Source: Streptococcus mitis
Lineage (GTDB): Bacteria; Bacillota; Bacilli; Lactobacillales; Streptococcaceae
DNA: 34,487 bases
Direction of reading: 5' to 3'
Assembly (NCBI RefSeq): GCF_946190275.1
Contig: NZ_CAMHZQ010000021.1
Coordinates: 1-34,487, forward strand
The translations under genes and the position numbers were made by a program. Of the stretch, positions 24,252 through 33,965 are shown one piece after another (positions within the stretch are counted from its first letter, which is position 1; each line of letters opens with the position of its first letter). Under the pieces are notes generated by a model. It worked only from the letters and a program-made list of their open reading frames with translations, was not told where the DNA came from and ran no database searches.

Positions 24252-24310
24252 AAAAGTTTGAAAAATACTTGCTTTGGCTCTTTCCAATGGTATTTTTCCC
24301 TGCTTTCCTT

Positions 24311-24316
24311 TATAAT
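24311..24316 (+). promoter_or_regulatory. polA -10 box, six bases from the start codon
   Basis: A perfect TATAAT ends six bases before the polA ATG, so a transcript from the usual +1 would begin at or next to the A of ATG. No good -35 or Shine-Dalgarno is visible. Confidence 0.5.
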
Positions 24317-24322
24317 GGGTGT

Positions 24323-26956
24323 ATGGATAAGAAAAAATTATTATTGATTGATGGGTCTTCTGTTGCTTTTCGGGCGTTTTTTGCGCTCTATCAGCAGTTG
24401 GACCGTTTTAAGAATGCGGCTGGCTTGCATACCAATGCGATTTATGGCTTTCAGTTGATGTTGAGCCATTTATTGGAGCGGGTTGAACCTAGTCATATTT
24501 TGGTGGCTTTTGATGCGGGAAAGACGACCTTCCGTACAGAGATGTATGCGGACTATAAGGGTGGTCGGGCTAAGACTCCGGATGAGTTTCGTGAGCAATT
24601 TCCCTTTATTCGTGAGTTGCTGGATCATATGGGGATTCGTCATTATGAGTTGGCTCAGTATGAGGCGGATGACATCATTGGGACGCTGGATAAACTAGCT
24701 GAGCAGGATGGTTTTGATATTACCATTGTCAGTGGGGACAAGGACTTGATTCAGCTGACGGATGAGCATACGGTGGTTGAAATTTCTAAGAAAGGTGTGG
24801 CTGAGTTTGAGGCCTTTACGCCAGACTATCTCATGGAAAAGATGGGCATTACACCGACTCAGTTTATCGATCTCAAGGCGCTCATGGGTGATAAGTCGGA
24901 TAATATCCCTGGGGTGACCAAAATTGGTGAAAAGACGGGTATCAAGCTCTTGCTGGAGCATGGCTCACTCGAGGGGATTTACGAGAATATCGATGGGATG
25001 AAGGCTTCTAAGATGAAGGAAAATCTCATCAATGATAAGGAACAGGCCTTTTTGTCGAAAACACTGGCGACCATTGATACCAAGGCACCGATTGAGATTG
25101 GTTTGGAGGATTTGGTCTATAGTGGTCCAGATGTGGAAAAGCTTGGAAAATTCTACGATGAGATGGGTTTCAAACAGCTCAAGCAGGCTTTAAATGTGTC
25201 GTCAGCTGATGTGGCTGAAAGTTTGAACTTTACTATCGTTGATCAAGTCACTCAAGACATGCTGACTGAAGAATCTATCTTCCATTTTGAGCTTTTTGGT
25301 GAGAATTACCATACGGATGATTTGGTTGGTTTTGCTTGGTCTTGTGGGGATAAGCTTTACGCTACAGATAAACTTGAGCTCTTGCAGGAGCCAATTCTCA
25401 AGGAATTTCTAGAAAAAACACCTTTGAGAGTTTATGACTTTAAGAAAGCTAAAGTTCTCTTGCATCGTTTGGGTGTGGATTTGCAGGCGCCTGCTTTTGA
25501 TAGCCGTTTGGCTAAATACCTCCTTTCGACTGTGGAGGACAATGAAATTGCGACCATTGCTAGTCTTTATGGTCAGACTTATTTGGTTGATGATGAGACT
25601 TTCTATGGTAAGGGTGTCAAAAAGGCCATTCCTAAACGTGAGAAATTCTTGGAACATTTGGCTCGTAAGCTTGCTGTTTTGGTCGAAACAGAGCCTATTT
25701 TGCTTGAAAAACTCAGCGAAAATGGGCAATTAGAACTTCTTTATGATATGGAGCAACCTCTGGCTTTTGTCCTTGCCAAGATGGAAATTGCTGGGATTAC
25801 GGTCAAGAAAGAGACCTTGCTTGAGATGCAGGCTGAAAATGAGCTTGTTATTGAAAAACTGACTCAGGAGATTTATGAGTTGGCTGGTGAGGAGTTTAAT
25901 ATCAACTCTCCTAAGCAATTGGGTGTACTTCTCTTTGAAAAGTTGGGGCTACCTCTAGAATACACTAAGAAAACCAAAACTGGATACTCGACTGCGGTGG
26001 ATGTCTTGGAACGCTTGGCTCCTATTGCGCCAATTGTTAAGAAAATTCTCGACTACCGTCAGATTGCAAAGATTCAATCCACTTATGTGATTGGCTTGCA
26101 GGACTGGATTTTAGCTGATGGAAAGATTCACACGCGTTATGTGCAGGATTTGACCCAGACTGGGCGTCTGTCTAGTGTGGATCCAAACTTGCAAAATATC
26201 CCTGTTCGATTGGAACAAGGGCGTCTCATTCGTAAGGCTTTTGTGCCTGAGTGGGAGGATAGTGTGCTACTCAGCTCGGACTATTCACAGATTGAATTGC
26301 GCGTTTTGGCGCATATCTCTAAGGATGAGCACTTGATTAAGGCCTTCCAAGAGGGGGCAGATATCCATACTTCGACAGCCATGCGGGTCTTTGGCATTGA
26401 GCGTCCTGAGGATGTGACTGCAAACGACCGTCGCAATGCCAAGGCTGTCAACTTTGGAGTGGTTTACGGGATTTCAGATTTTGGTTTGTCTAATAATCTG
26501 GGCATCAGCCGTAAAGAAGCCAAAGCCTATATTGATACCTACTTTGAACGCTTCCCAGGTATTAAAAACTACATGGATGAAGTGGTGCGTGAGGCGCGTG
26601 ATAAGGGATATGTAGAGACACTTTTCAAGCGTCGTCGTGAGTTACCAGATATCAATTCTCGCAACTTCAATATTCGTGGTTTTGCGGAGCGAACTGCTAT
26701 CAACTCACCTATCCAGGGTTCGGCAGCAGATATTCTCAAGATTGCTATGATTCAGCTAGATAAAGCCTTGGTTGCAGGTTCTTATCAGACCAAGATGTTG
26801 TTACAAGTGCACGATGAAATCGTCCTTGAAGTGCCTAAATCTGAATTGGCAGAGATGAAAAAATTGGTCAAACAAACCATGGAAGAAGCCATTAAACTCA
26901 GTGTTCCCCTCATCGCAGATGAAAATGAAGGGGCAACCTGGTACGAGGCTAAATAA
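24323..26956 (+). CDS. polA: DNA polymerase I
   Basis: Repair and Okazaki-fragment polymerase, 877 residues, the pneumococcal length. The N-terminal 5'-3' exonuclease spans about 1-290 (LLIDGSSVAFRAFFAL, YEADDIIGTL, SGDKDLIQL, MGDKSDNIPGV). The middle 3'-5' exonuclease-like region (about 300-470) is degenerate and lacks the Asp-x-Glu site. The polymerase domain has motif A DYSQIELRVLAHIS, motif B RRNAKAVNFGVVYGIS and motif C VHDEIVLEV. ATG 24323 is the family start; the longer frame from 24269 is an upstream run-on. Divergent from rpn copy 3. Confidence 0.97.
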   Translation: MDKKKLLLIDGSSVAFRAFFALYQQLDRFKNAAGLHTNAIYGFQLMLSHLLERVEPSHILVAFDAGKTTFRTEMYADYKGGRAKTPDEFREQFPFIRELLDHMGIRHYELAQYEADDIIGTLDKLAEQDGFDITIVSGDKDLIQLTDEHTVVEISKKGVAEFEAFTPDYLMEKMGITPTQFIDLKALMGDKSDNIPGVTKIGEKTGIKLLLEHGSLEGIYENIDGMKASKMKENLINDKEQAFLSKTLATIDTKAPIEIGLEDLVYSGPDVEKLGKFYDEMGFKQLKQALNVSSADVAESLNFTIVDQVTQDMLTEESIFHFELFGENYHTDDLVGFAWSCGDKLYATDKLELLQEPILKEFLEKTPLRVYDFKKAKVLLHRLGVDLQAPAFDSRLAKYLLSTVEDNEIATIASLYGQTYLVDDETFYGKGVKKAIPKREKFLEHLARKLAVLVETEPILLEKLSENGQLELLYDMEQPLAFVLAKMEIAGITVKKETLLEMQAENELVIEKLTQEIYELAGEEFNINSPKQLGVLLFEKLGLPLEYTKKTKTGYSTAVDVLERLAPIAPIVKKILDYRQIAKIQSTYVIGLQDWILADGKIHTRYVQDLTQTGRLSSVDPNLQNIPVRLEQGRLIRKAFVPEWEDSVLLSSDYSQIELRVLAHISKDEHLIKAFQEGADIHTSTAMRVFGIERPEDVTANDRRNAKAVNFGVVYGISDFGLSNNLGISRKEAKAYIDTYFERFPGIKNYMDEVVREARDKGYVETLFKRRRELPDINSRNFNIRGFAERTAINSPIQGSAADILKIAMIQLDKALVAGSYQTKMLLQVHDEIVLEVPKSELAEMKKLVKQTMEEAIKLSVPLIADENEGATWYEAK

Positions 26957-26985
26957 AAAGGGGGCTAGTCCTCCTTTTTTGTAGT
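26957..26985 (+). terminator. polA terminator
   Basis: AAAGGGGG-CTAGT-CCTCCTTT with one mismatch, then T6. Confidence 0.75.
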
Positions 26986-27040
26986 AGAATTCTGCAAGCC
27001 TTTTCAAATTGTGCTATACTGAAGAAAAAGGAGGATTTCT

Positions 27041-27478
27041 ATGAGTCAAGAATTTATCAATCCAAGTGATGGTGTGATTCGTCAGTATCTCGCAACGAGT
27101 AAAACCCTTGCTGTTGTGGGTTTGTCAGACCGTGAGGAAACAACCAGCAATCGAGTGACCAAGGAAATGCAGGCTCGGGGTTATAAAATTATCCCAGTCA
27201 ATCCCAAGGCGGCAGGTGGCGAAATCTTGGGTGAAAAGGCTTATGCTAGCCTAGCAGAGATTCCTTTTCCTGTAGATATTGTTAATGTTTACCGGCGTAG
27301 CGAGTTTCTGCCAGATGTGGCGCGTGATTTTCTCAAAGCTGATGCCAAGATTTTTTGGGCACAGCTAGGACTTGAAAGTCTAGAAGCGGAAGAAATCTTG
27401 CGTGCTGGTGGATGTGATGATATCGTGATGAATCGTTGCATCAAGAGAGAACATACACGCTTGATTGAGGAAGTATAA
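27041..27478 (+). CDS. CoA-binding domain protein (YccU-like)
   Basis: 145-residue Rossmann-fold protein of the CoA_binding_2 family: VVGLSDREETTSNRVTKEMQARGYKIIPVNP near residues 25-56 is the nucleotide/CoA-binding part, with PVDIVNVYRRSEFLPDVA and a Cys in MNRCIKREH at the end. Biochemical role unknown. Own promoter (TATACT near 27014-27019), AGGAGG ribosome binding site and own terminator (GGTAGC/GCTACC, 27484-27505). Confidence 0.85.
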   Translation: MSQEFINPSDGVIRQYLATSKTLAVVGLSDREETTSNRVTKEMQARGYKIIPVNPKAAGGEILGEKAYASLAEIPFPVDIVNVYRRSEFLPDVARDFLKADAKIFWAQLGLESLEAEEILRAGGCDDIVMNRCIKREHTRLIEEV

Positions 27479-27480
27479 GA

Positions 27481-27508
27481 AAAGGTAGCTGGTGGGCTAC
27501 CTTTTGTG
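27481..27508 (+). terminator. Terminator of CoA-binding protein gene
   Basis: AAAGGTAGC pairs with GCTACCTTT around TGGTGG, followed by TGTGTT. Confidence 0.8.
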
Positions 27509-27509
27509 T

Positions 27510-27661
27510 TATATTCAATGAAAATCAAAGAGTAAAGAGGAAACTAGCCGCAGGCTGCTCAAAACACAGTTTTGAGGTTGTGGATAGAACTGACGAAGTC
27601 AGTCACATATATACGGCAAGGCGACGTTGACGTGGTTTGAAGAGATTTTCGAAGAATATTA
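27510..27661 (+). repeat. BOX element (boxA-boxB-boxC)
   Basis: About 150 bases matching the pneumococcal BOX: ATATTCAATGAAAATCAAAGAG at the start, GCCGCAGGCTGCTCAAAACAC and GATAGAACTGACGAAGTCAG inside, and GAAGAGATTTTCGAAGAATATT at the end. BOX repeats fold into stable RNA hairpins and can alter neighbouring gene expression. The last bases include the stop codon of the next (minus-strand) gene. Confidence 0.92.
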
Positions 27662-28669
27662 GAAAATACCGATAAGGGTCTGCATCCCAAGACTGGTGAG
27701 AATGATGGCTATCCAGCAAATGGCTCCGAGAACAATGGATTTTCCGCTGGATTTGACCATAGCTACCAGATTTGTTTTGAGACCGATAGCACTCATGGCC
27801 ATGATAATGAGGAATTTGGAGAGTTGTTTGAGAGGAGTAAAGAAGCTACTGGACACACCGAGAGAGGTCAGTAGGGTAGTTAGGAGAGATGCAAGGATGA
27901 AGTAGAGGATAAAAAGTGGGAAGACTTTTTTCAGTTGCAATCCTTGCTTATTTTCTTGTTGGCGACTTTGCCAGTAGGAGAGAAAGAGAGTGATGGGGAT
28001 GATAGCTAGGGTTCGTGTGAGTTTGATAATGGTTGCAGATTCGAGGGTATTAGTCTGGTAGAGACTGTCCCAGGCGCTGGCGGTAGCCGTTACAGAGGAA
28101 GTATCATTGACCGCAGTTCCTGCAAAGAGGGCGAAGCCTTCATTGGATAGATGAAGCCAGGTACCTAGCGTTGGAAATATGAGCGCAGCCAAGACATTGA
28201 AGAAAAAGATAACAGAGATGGCTTGGGCGACTTCCTTTTCCTTGGCATGGATAACAGGCGCTGTTGCTGCAATGGCAGAGCCCCCACAGATAGAAGAACC
28301 CACTCCAATCAAGGTAGCCAGTTTTGTGTCCAGTGCAAAGAAACGCTGGAAGAGGTAGGCAACAATCAAGGCTATTGAAATGGTGGACAGGATGACAGGG
28401 AGTGAAGATTGCCCTACTGCGAAGACTTGAGAGATATTGAGACCAAAACCAAGCAAGATAACAGCATACTGGAGCAATTTTTTAGAACTAAAGGTCAATC
28501 CAGCATCCAGTTGTTTATAAGACGAGAGAAAGGGATGGAGAAGCATGCCTATGAAAATGGCAAAAACGGGCGCGCCAATCACAGGGAAGAATCCTCCTAA
28601 GTACCAAGATAGGATGGAAATGAGAAGGCAGGCCAAGATGCCTGCTCCATTTTTTGATAGAAATGACAT
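27659..28669 (-). CDS. YeiH/UPF0324 family putative sulfate exporter
   Basis: 336-residue membrane protein with about ten hydrophobic segments. Family hallmarks seen include [19 protein letters not shown] near residues 118-136 and [16 protein letters not shown] near residue 190. The family is called a putative sulfate exporter without firm substrate proof. Start ATG 28667-28669 follows GGAGG at a good distance; the TTG four codons upstream lies on that ribosome binding site and is rejected. The stop is within the BOX end. Confidence 0.88.
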   Translation of the reverse strand: MSFLSKNGAGILACLLISILSWYLGGFFPVIGAPVFAIFIGMLLHPFLSSYKQLDAGLTFSSKKLLQYAVILLGFGLNISQVFAVGQSSLPVILSTISIALIVAYLFQRFFALDTKLATLIGVGSSICGGSAIAATAPVIHAKEKEVAQAISVIFFFNVLAALIFPTLGTWLHLSNEGFALFAGTAVNDTSSVTATASAWDSLYQTNTLESATIIKLTRTLAIIPITLFLSYWQSRQQENKQGLQLKKVFPLFILYFILASLLTTLLTSLGVSSSFFTPLKQLSKFLIIMAMSAIGLKTNLVAMVKSSGKSIVLGAICWIAIILTSLGMQTLIGIF

Positions 28670-28749
28670 AAAAACCTCCAAATAGAATCTGTTACCATTA
28701 TAGACCTGTAAACAGGAAAAGTAAAATAGAAAGTGGAGCTAACAATTAT

Positions 28750-28778
28750 TTGACAAGTAGTGCTAATTATGTAATAAT
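28750..28778 (+). promoter_or_regulatory. Promoter of candidate antitoxin RNA
   Basis: TTGACA, 17 bases, AATAAT, with no ORF downstream before a terminator 40 bases further on. Confidence 0.65.
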
Positions 28779-28784
28779 AATCTT

Positions 28785-28850
28785 ACAAGAACTGTAACGA
28801 AGTCTTGGCAAAAACAAAAATACCAGAGCTCCACCTCTGGTATTTCTTTT
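28785..28850 (+). ncRNA. Candidate Fst-type antitoxin RNA (RNA II-like)
   Basis: Short RNA from the promoter at 28750 to the hairpin at 28818-28845. It carries TGTAACGAAG (28793-28802), repeated in the same orientation at 28976-28985. Because the toxin gene is read from the other strand, the RNA is complementary there to the toxin message. Convergent RNAs sharing one terminator and pairing through direct repeats is the plan of the Enterococcus par/Fst type I system. Confidence 0.6.
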
Positions 28851-28852
28851 TG
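28818..28852. terminator. Bidirectional terminator shared by toxin and antitoxin RNAs
   Basis: Perfect AAATACCAGAG-CTCCAC-CTCTGGTATTT, with CTTTTTG on the plus side and a U-rich run (from AAAAACAAAAA) on the minus side. Confidence 0.9.
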
Positions 28853-28879
28853 TCCAGTTACATTAAAACTAAACTCAGG

Positions 28880-29020
28880 TTATATTTTTTTGTCGCGCTT
28901 ATCTAACCACTTTCTGACTATCCACTCAGAAATGACATTACCGGTAAGAGTAATCAGTAATGGTGCTAGAATAGTTGTAACGAAGATTATCAAAACCTCA
29001 ATACTCGTCGAAAATCTCAT
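28880..29020 (-). CDS. Fst-like small membrane toxin
   Basis: 46-residue frame from ATG 29018-29020. The sequence VLIIFVTTILAPLLITLTG is a single membrane helix with the conserved Ala-Pro of Fst/Ldr toxins, followed by the typical end EWIVRKWLDKRDKKI (W..WLDKR). Fst toxins insert in the membrane and damage it when translated. The ribosome binding site is poor, and the first seven codons come from a repeat-like element at 29000-29103, so the native start may be a non-ATG codon near VLII. Too short for ordinary gene finders. Confidence 0.68.
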   Translation of the reverse strand: MRFSTSIEVLIIFVTTILAPLLITLTGNVISEWIVRKWLDKRDKKI

Positions 29021-29103
29021 GATACGTTGTCATCTTCGGCTTACCTAACTTTAGTTATGCTTTCACCTCGATTCCTAGTCTCATGAGATTTTCATTGAGT
29101 ATT
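29000..29103. repeat. Palindromic BOX-like element
   Basis: Ends AATACTCGTCGAAAATCTCATGA and TCATGAGATTTTCATTGAGTATT are inverted repeats with three mismatches; the outer words resemble BOX termini, but the 55-base core is not BOX. Probably a small non-autonomous element. The gap 29104-29180 beyond it shows nothing else. Confidence 0.6.
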
Positions 29104-29180
29104 CTAAAAACATAGTGTTGTAATCAATTTAAATTAACATACTTCAATTTGTTATGCTAGCGTTATTCTATCATGTATTT

Positions 29181-29209
29181 TTGCGGTCGGGGGGCTTTTG
29201 TAGTATAAT
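29181..29209 (+). promoter_or_regulatory. Promoter of aminotransferase-recO-plsX-acpP operon
   Basis: TTGCGG, 17 bases, TATAAT. Confidence 0.65.
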
Positions 29210-29239
29210 AGAGATACGTTTTTACAGTAGGAGGTATCT

Positions 29240-30409
29240 ATGGACTTAACTAAGCGCTTTAATAAACAGTTAGATAAGATTCAAGTTTCGTTGATTCGTC
29301 AGTTTGACCAGGCTATTTCGGAGATTCCTGGGGTCTTGCGTTTGACCTTGGGGGAACCTGATTTTACAACGCCAGATCATGTCAAGGAGGCGGCCAAGCG
29401 AGCGATTGATCAGAACCAATCCTACTATACAGGGATGAGTGGTCTGCTGACCTTACGTCAGGCGGCCAGTGATTTTGTTAAGGAAAAGTATCAACTGGAC
29501 TATGCTCCTGAAAATGAAATCTTGGTTACAATTGGGGCGACAGAGGCCTTATCTGCTACTTTGACAGCTATTTTGGAAGAGGGAGACAAGGTACTTTTGC
29601 CAGCTCCTGCTTATCCGGGTTATGAACCGATTGTCAATCTAGTTGGGGCAGAGGTTGTCGAGATTGATACAACTGAAAATGGGTTTGTCTTGACTCCTGA
29701 AATGTTGGAGAAGGCCATTTTGGAGCAAGGTGACAAGCTCAAGGCGGTTATTCTCAACTATCCAGCTAATCCGACAGGAATTACCTATAGTCGGGAGCAG
29801 TTGGAGGCCTTGGCAGCTGTTTTACGCAAGTACGAGATTTTCGTTGTCTGTGATGAGGTCTACTCAGAATTGACTTACACAGGGGAAGCCCATGTGTCTC
29901 TGGGAACTATGTTGAGAGATCAGGCTATCATTATCAATGGTTTGTCGAAATCGCACGCCATGACAGGTTGGCGTTTGGGGCTGATTTTCGCTCCTGCGGC
30001 CTTCACAGCCCAGTTAATTAAGAGTCACCAGTATTTGGTTACTGCTGCAAATACCATGGCTCAACACGCTGCGGTGGAAGCCTTGACGGCTGGTAAAAAC
30101 GATGCGGAGCCCATGAAAAAGGAATACATCCAGCGTCGGGATTATATTATCGAGAAAATGACTGCTCTTGGTTTCGAGATTATCAAACCAGACGGTGCCT
30201 TCTATATCTTTGCTAAGATTTCAGCTGGTTACAACCAAGACTCATTTGCCTTTCTCAAGGATTTTGCTCAGAAGAAAGCTGTTGCCTTTATCCCTGGTGC
30301 TGCCTTTGGGCGTTATGGAGAAGGTTATGTTCGCCTGTCTTATGCAGCCAGCATGGAGACTATCAAAGAAGCCATGAAACGGCTTGAGGAGTATATGAGA
30401 GAAGCATGA
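29240..30409 (+). CDS. Pyridoxal-phosphate aminotransferase (class I/II)
   Basis: 389-residue cytoplasmic enzyme of the AraT/PatA type, probably using aromatic or branched amino acids with 2-oxoglutarate. [11 protein letters not shown] near residue 36, YPANPTG near residue 174, CDEVYSEL, and the PLP-binding lysine in [15 protein letters not shown] near residue 237 are present; the carboxylate-binding Arg is in YVRLSYA near the end. GGAGG precedes the ATG. Overlaps recO by four bases (ATGA). Confidence 0.92.
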   Translation: MDLTKRFNKQLDKIQVSLIRQFDQAISEIPGVLRLTLGEPDFTTPDHVKEAAKRAIDQNQSYYTGMSGLLTLRQAASDFVKEKYQLDYAPENEILVTIGATEALSATLTAILEEGDKVLLPAPAYPGYEPIVNLVGAEVVEIDTTENGFVLTPEMLEKAILEQGDKLKAVILNYPANPTGITYSREQLEALAAVLRKYEIFVVCDEVYSELTYTGEAHVSLGTMLRDQAIIINGLSKSHAMTGWRLGLIFAPAAFTAQLIKSHQYLVTAANTMAQHAAVEALTAGKNDAEPMKKEYIQRRDYIIEKMTALGFEIIKPDGAFYIFAKISAGYNQDSFAFLKDFAQKKAVAFIPGAAFGRYGEGYVRLSYAASMETIKEAMKRLEEYMREA

Positions 30410-31176
30410 TTCAGTCTATCACGAGTCAAGGCTTGGTGCTCTACAATCGTAACTTTCGTGAGGATGACAAGCTAGTCAAGATTTTTACAGAGCAGGCTGG
30501 CAAACGGATGTTTTTCGTCAAACACGCTGGTCAGTCCAAACTGGCTCCTGTTATTCAGCCCTTGGTACTGGCACGATTTCTCTTAAGAATCAATGATGAT
30601 GGGCTTAGCTATATCGAGGACTATCATGAGGTCATGACCTTTCCCAAGATTAATAGTGATCTCTTTGTTATGGCCTATGCGACCTATGTGGCAGCTCTTG
30701 CAGATGCTAGTTTGCAGGACAATCAGCAGGATGCTCCCTTGTTTGCTTTTTTGCAAAAGACCTTGGAGTTGATGGAAGCGGGCTTGGATTATCAGGTTTT
30801 GACTAATATTTTTGAAATTCAAATCTTGACTCGATTTGGAATCAGCCTCAATTTTAATGAGTGTGTCTTTTGCCATCGGGTTGGTCAGGCTTTTGACTTT
30901 TCTTTCAAATATGGAGCTTGCCTCTGTCCAGAGCATTATCATGAGGATGAGAGACGTTGCCATCTCAATCCCAATATCCCTTATCTGCTCAATCAATTTC
31001 AAGCCATTGATTTTGAAACCTTGGAGACCATTTCGCTCAAACCTGAAATTAAGCAAGAGCTACGCCAATTTATGGATCAACTCTACGAAGAGTATGTTGG
31101 GATTCACCTAAAATCAAAGAAATTTATTGATTCCCTAGCAGACTGGGGACAATTACTAAAAGAGGAAAAGAAATGA
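30406..31176 (+). CDS. recO: DNA repair protein RecO
   Basis: RecFOR pathway mediator loading RecA on SSB-coated single strands. The N-terminal OB fold ([34 protein letters not shown]) spans residues 8-42. A helical region is followed by the zinc-like site [20 protein letters not shown] near residues 150-180. 256 residues is normal. Translationally coupled at both ends (ATGA overlaps). Confidence 0.95.
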   Translation: MIQSITSQGLVLYNRNFREDDKLVKIFTEQAGKRMFFVKHAGQSKLAPVIQPLVLARFLLRINDDGLSYIEDYHEVMTFPKINSDLFVMAYATYVAALADASLQDNQQDAPLFAFLQKTLELMEAGLDYQVLTNIFEIQILTRFGISLNFNECVFCHRVGQAFDFSFKYGACLCPEHYHEDERRCHLNPNIPYLLNQFQAIDFETLETISLKPEIKQELRQFMDQLYEEYVGIHLKSKKFIDSLADWGQLLKEEKK

Positions 31177-32165
31177 AAAAAATCGCAGTAGATGCCATGG
31201 GAGGCGATTACGCACCTCAGGCCATCGTTGAGGGTGTCAATCAAGCCCTAGCTGACTTTTCAGATATTGAGGTTCAACTCTACGGAGATGAAGCTAAAAT
31301 CAAGCAATATCTGACAGCGACAGAGCGCGTCAGCATTATCCATACGGATGAGAAGATTGATTCAGACGATGAACCTACGAGAGCTATTCGGAAGAAGAAA
31401 AATGCCAGTATGGTATTGGCAGCTAAGGCTGTCAAAGAAGGCGAAGCAGACGCTGTTCTCTCGGCTGGGAATACAGGTGCTTTGTTGGCGGCTGGATTCT
31501 TCATCGTAGGTCGTATCAAGAACATCGATCGACCAGGACTTATGTCGACTTTGCCGACTGTAGATGGGAAGGGGTTTGACATGCTAGACCTCGGTGCTAA
31601 TGCGGAAAATACAGCCCAGCACCTCCATCAATACGCGGTTCTAGGGTCTTTCTATGCTAAAAATGTTCGTGGCATTACGCAACCACGCGTTGGCTTGCTC
31701 AATAACGGAACAGAGAGTAGTAAGGGCGACCCGCTTCGTAAGGAAACCTATGAATTACTAGTGGCTGATGAAAGTTTAAACTTTATCGGAAATGTGGAAG
31801 CGCGTGATTTGATGAATGGCGTTGCGGATGTTGTTGTGGCAGATGGTTTCACGGGAAACGCTGTGCTCAAATCCATTGAAGGGACAGCTATGGGAATCAT
31901 GGGCTTGCTCAAGACCGCTATTACAGGTGGTGGTCTTCGAGCAAAACTAGGCGCCCTCCTTCTCAAGGACAGCCTCAGAGGTTTGAAGAAACAGCTCAAC
32001 TATTCAGATGTTGGTGGAGCGGTCTTGTTTGGTGTTAAGGCACCTGTTGTCAAGACTCATGGCTCAAGCGATGCCAAGGCTGTTTATAGTACAATCCGCC
32101 AGATTCGTACCATGCTAGAAACAGACGTAGTTGCCCAGACTGCGCGTGAATTTTCAGGAGAATAA
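31173..32165 (+). CDS. plsX: Phosphate acyltransferase PlsX
   Basis: Turns acyl-ACP into acyl-phosphate for phospholipid synthesis at the membrane surface. 330 residues starting [21 protein letters not shown], with [46 protein letters not shown] and [18 protein letters not shown] as in the family. Overlaps recO by four bases and is six bases from acpP, a lipid-synthesis pair. Confidence 0.96.
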   Translation: MKKIAVDAMGGDYAPQAIVEGVNQALADFSDIEVQLYGDEAKIKQYLTATERVSIIHTDEKIDSDDEPTRAIRKKKNASMVLAAKAVKEGEADAVLSAGNTGALLAAGFFIVGRIKNIDRPGLMSTLPTVDGKGFDMLDLGANAENTAQHLHQYAVLGSFYAKNVRGITQPRVGLLNNGTESSKGDPLRKETYELLVADESLNFIGNVEARDLMNGVADVVVADGFTGNAVLKSIEGTAMGIMGLLKTAITGGGLRAKLGALLLKDSLRGLKKQLNYSDVGGAVLFGVKAPVVKTHGSSDAKAVYSTIRQIRTMLETDVVAQTAREFSGE

Positions 32166-32170
32166 AATAG

Positions 32171-32407
32171 ATGACAGAAAAAGAAATTTTTGACCGTATT
32201 GTGACTATTATCCAAGAGCGACAGGGAGAAGACTTTGTCGTGACAGAATCCTTGAGTCTGAAAGACGACTTGGATGCTGATTCAGTCGACTTGATGGAGT
32301 TTATCTTGACACTGGAAGATGAATTTAATATCGAAATCAGTGATGAGGAAATTGACCAACTCCAAAGTGTAGGAGATGTGGTAGAAGTCGTCAAAAGTAA
32401 AGAATAG
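32171..32407 (+). CDS. acpP: Acyl carrier protein
   Basis: 78-residue carrier with the phosphopantetheine serine in LDADSVDLMEF near residue 37 and acidic helices. It is probably the second ACP of mitis-group streptococci (the fatty-acid gene cluster has its own). It ends the operon. Its terminator has been split by an IS: AGCAACA (32412-32418) and TGTTGCTTTTTT (34039 onward) are the two arms. Confidence 0.93.
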   Translation: MTEKEIFDRIVTIIQERQGEDFVVTESLSLKDDLDADSVDLMEFILTLEDEFNIEISDEEIDQLQSVGDVVEVVKSKE

Positions 32408-32468
32408 CAAGAAGCAACATGCAAGTAGTCCACTGAAAAAATAGGTCTCTTACTTTTAATGAAATGAA

Positions 32469-32509
32469 AACCGAGGAATCTCTCGTTAATTTGAGCGAAT
32501 TCCTCGGTT
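32469..32509. terminator. Hairpin at IS end, candidate terminator
   Basis: AACCGAGGAA (32469-32478)/TTCCTCGGTT (32500-32509) with a T-rich plus-strand flank. It would stop the transposase message and could replace the acpP terminator destroyed by the insertion. Confidence 0.65.
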
Positions 32510-33965
32510 ATTTTGTATTTATTAAGGTCATAATTCGTTTCATATTGACCACGAAGATGCTTGTGGCTGCCTGTAACTCCATGCTGAAAAGACCCGATGC
32601 TCTCGCGACATCAAAGCCATGTCTCTGTTTTAGTTCGGCATTCTTTGCTTCGATTTTATAGCGATGTCTGGCCATTTCTTTAAAATAAGGTGTTTCCTGA
32701 AATTTCTTCTGGAAAAGATGGTCGTCACTCTTAATGGTTATTGAATAAGTTTTAGACTTTGCCCCCTCCTTATAACATCCTTCCTTGGAAAGGCAACTCT
32801 TGCACTTCTCAATGTCAAAGCAATGAGTGACAACTTGATTCTTATTTTGATATTTTTTCCCTGTCCTTGCTTTGCGAACAGCCATGTGTCCTTCTGGACA
32901 GACAAATAGCCCTGCATCTTTATTAAATTCAAACGCATCCTCTTCTTTACGGTAACCTTTTGAAACTGAAGGGTTCAGTTTTGAAACCAAATGAATCTTT
33001 TCTTTGCGAGCTAGTTGAATGTTGTCCTTTCCTGAATAAGCCGCATCACCAATAATAGTCTCGATGTCCAGACTATTTTCCTTTGTTTTGGCATATAACT
33101 CAGGTAAATATTTCCCATCGCTTTGTTCACCAGAAGTGACCACACAAGCAGTAATAATCCGTTCATCCGTCATAGCGATATGACTTTTATATCCATAGAA
33201 AGAGGTGTCGGCTGTCTTATGTCCAAGCCTAGCCTCCTCCTTAACAGAAGCTTCCAAATGTTCTAAGTCGTCCTCGACAGCCTCTTTTAGGTAATTGAAC
33301 TTTTGAGACACAGCCGGTAGGGCTAAGAGTTCCTCGTGTTTTTCAACCACAGCCATTAACTCCTCTGTATAGGTCAACTCTGCTTCGAGGTTATCTTCTT
33401 GAGGTTTCTTTGGAAATTCTATTTTGATATCTTCTGAATGTTGATAAATTGTTTTACGTAAAGCTTTTGAACGCTCTCTAAGGATTTCTTGGGGTTTCTT
33501 ATGATTATAATGAGATTTGGTGTGAGTGGCATCCACAATGAGGATTTTACTCTTAATCAAGTTATGTTCGAGTGCAATTTGAACAGACTTCTGAATCAAT
33601 ACATCAAGCAGTTTATCATCTTTAATTCTTAGCTTTCTAAATTTTGTCAGAGAGGATGGCTCGATAACAGAATCCTCAGGAGCCAGACCAAGAAAAAATT
33701 TAAAGGCCATATCTGACAAGGAACGTCCTACCACATCTACATCTGATAACTTATAAATATCTTTTAACAAGAGATATTTGAACATCATAATCGGTGAATA
33801 AGCTTTACGCCCAAAATCGGGACGATAATTCTTTTCTAGTTCATCATAAATAAAGCTAAAATCACAGAGTTCAGTTAGCTGACGTAAAAAGTGGGTTTTA
33901 GGAACCACGATATCATACAAACTAGAATAAGGACTGACATCCATAGTTAACTGATTATCAAGCAT
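32508..33965 (-). CDS. IS1182-family transposase
   Basis: 485-residue DDE transposase. The N-terminal domain DFSFIYDELEKNYRPDFGRKAYSPIMMFKYLLLK is typical of IS1182. The first catalytic Asp is in LIVDATHTKSH near residue 147, the second in IIGDAAYSGKDN near residue 308. A Cys-rich stretch CFDIEKCKSCLSKEGCYK lies near residue 385, and the Glu is in RYKIEAKNAELKQRHG near residue 445. GAGGTG precedes the ATG at 33963-33965. Full length and uninterrupted. Confidence 0.93.
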   Translation of the reverse strand: MLDNQLTMDVSPYSSLYDIVVPKTHFLRQLTELCDFSFIYDELEKNYRPDFGRKAYSPIMMFKYLLLKDIYKLSDVDVVGRSLSDMAFKFFLGLAPEDSVIEPSSLTKFRKLRIKDDKLLDVLIQKSVQIALEHNLIKSKILIVDATHTKSHYNHKKPQEILRERSKALRKTIYQHSEDIKIEFPKKPQEDNLEAELTYTEELMAVVEKHEELLALPAVSQKFNYLKEAVEDDLEHLEASVKEEARLGHKTADTSFYGYKSHIAMTDERIITACVVTSGEQSDGKYLPELYAKTKENSLDIETIIGDAAYSGKDNIQLARKEKIHLVSKLNPSVSKGYRKEEDAFEFNKDAGLFVCPEGHMAVRKARTGKKYQNKNQVVTHCFDIEKCKSCLSKEGCYKEGAKSKTYSITIKSDDHLFQKKFQETPYFKEMARHRYKIEAKNAELKQRHGFDVARASGLFSMELQAATSIFVVNMKRIMTLINTK

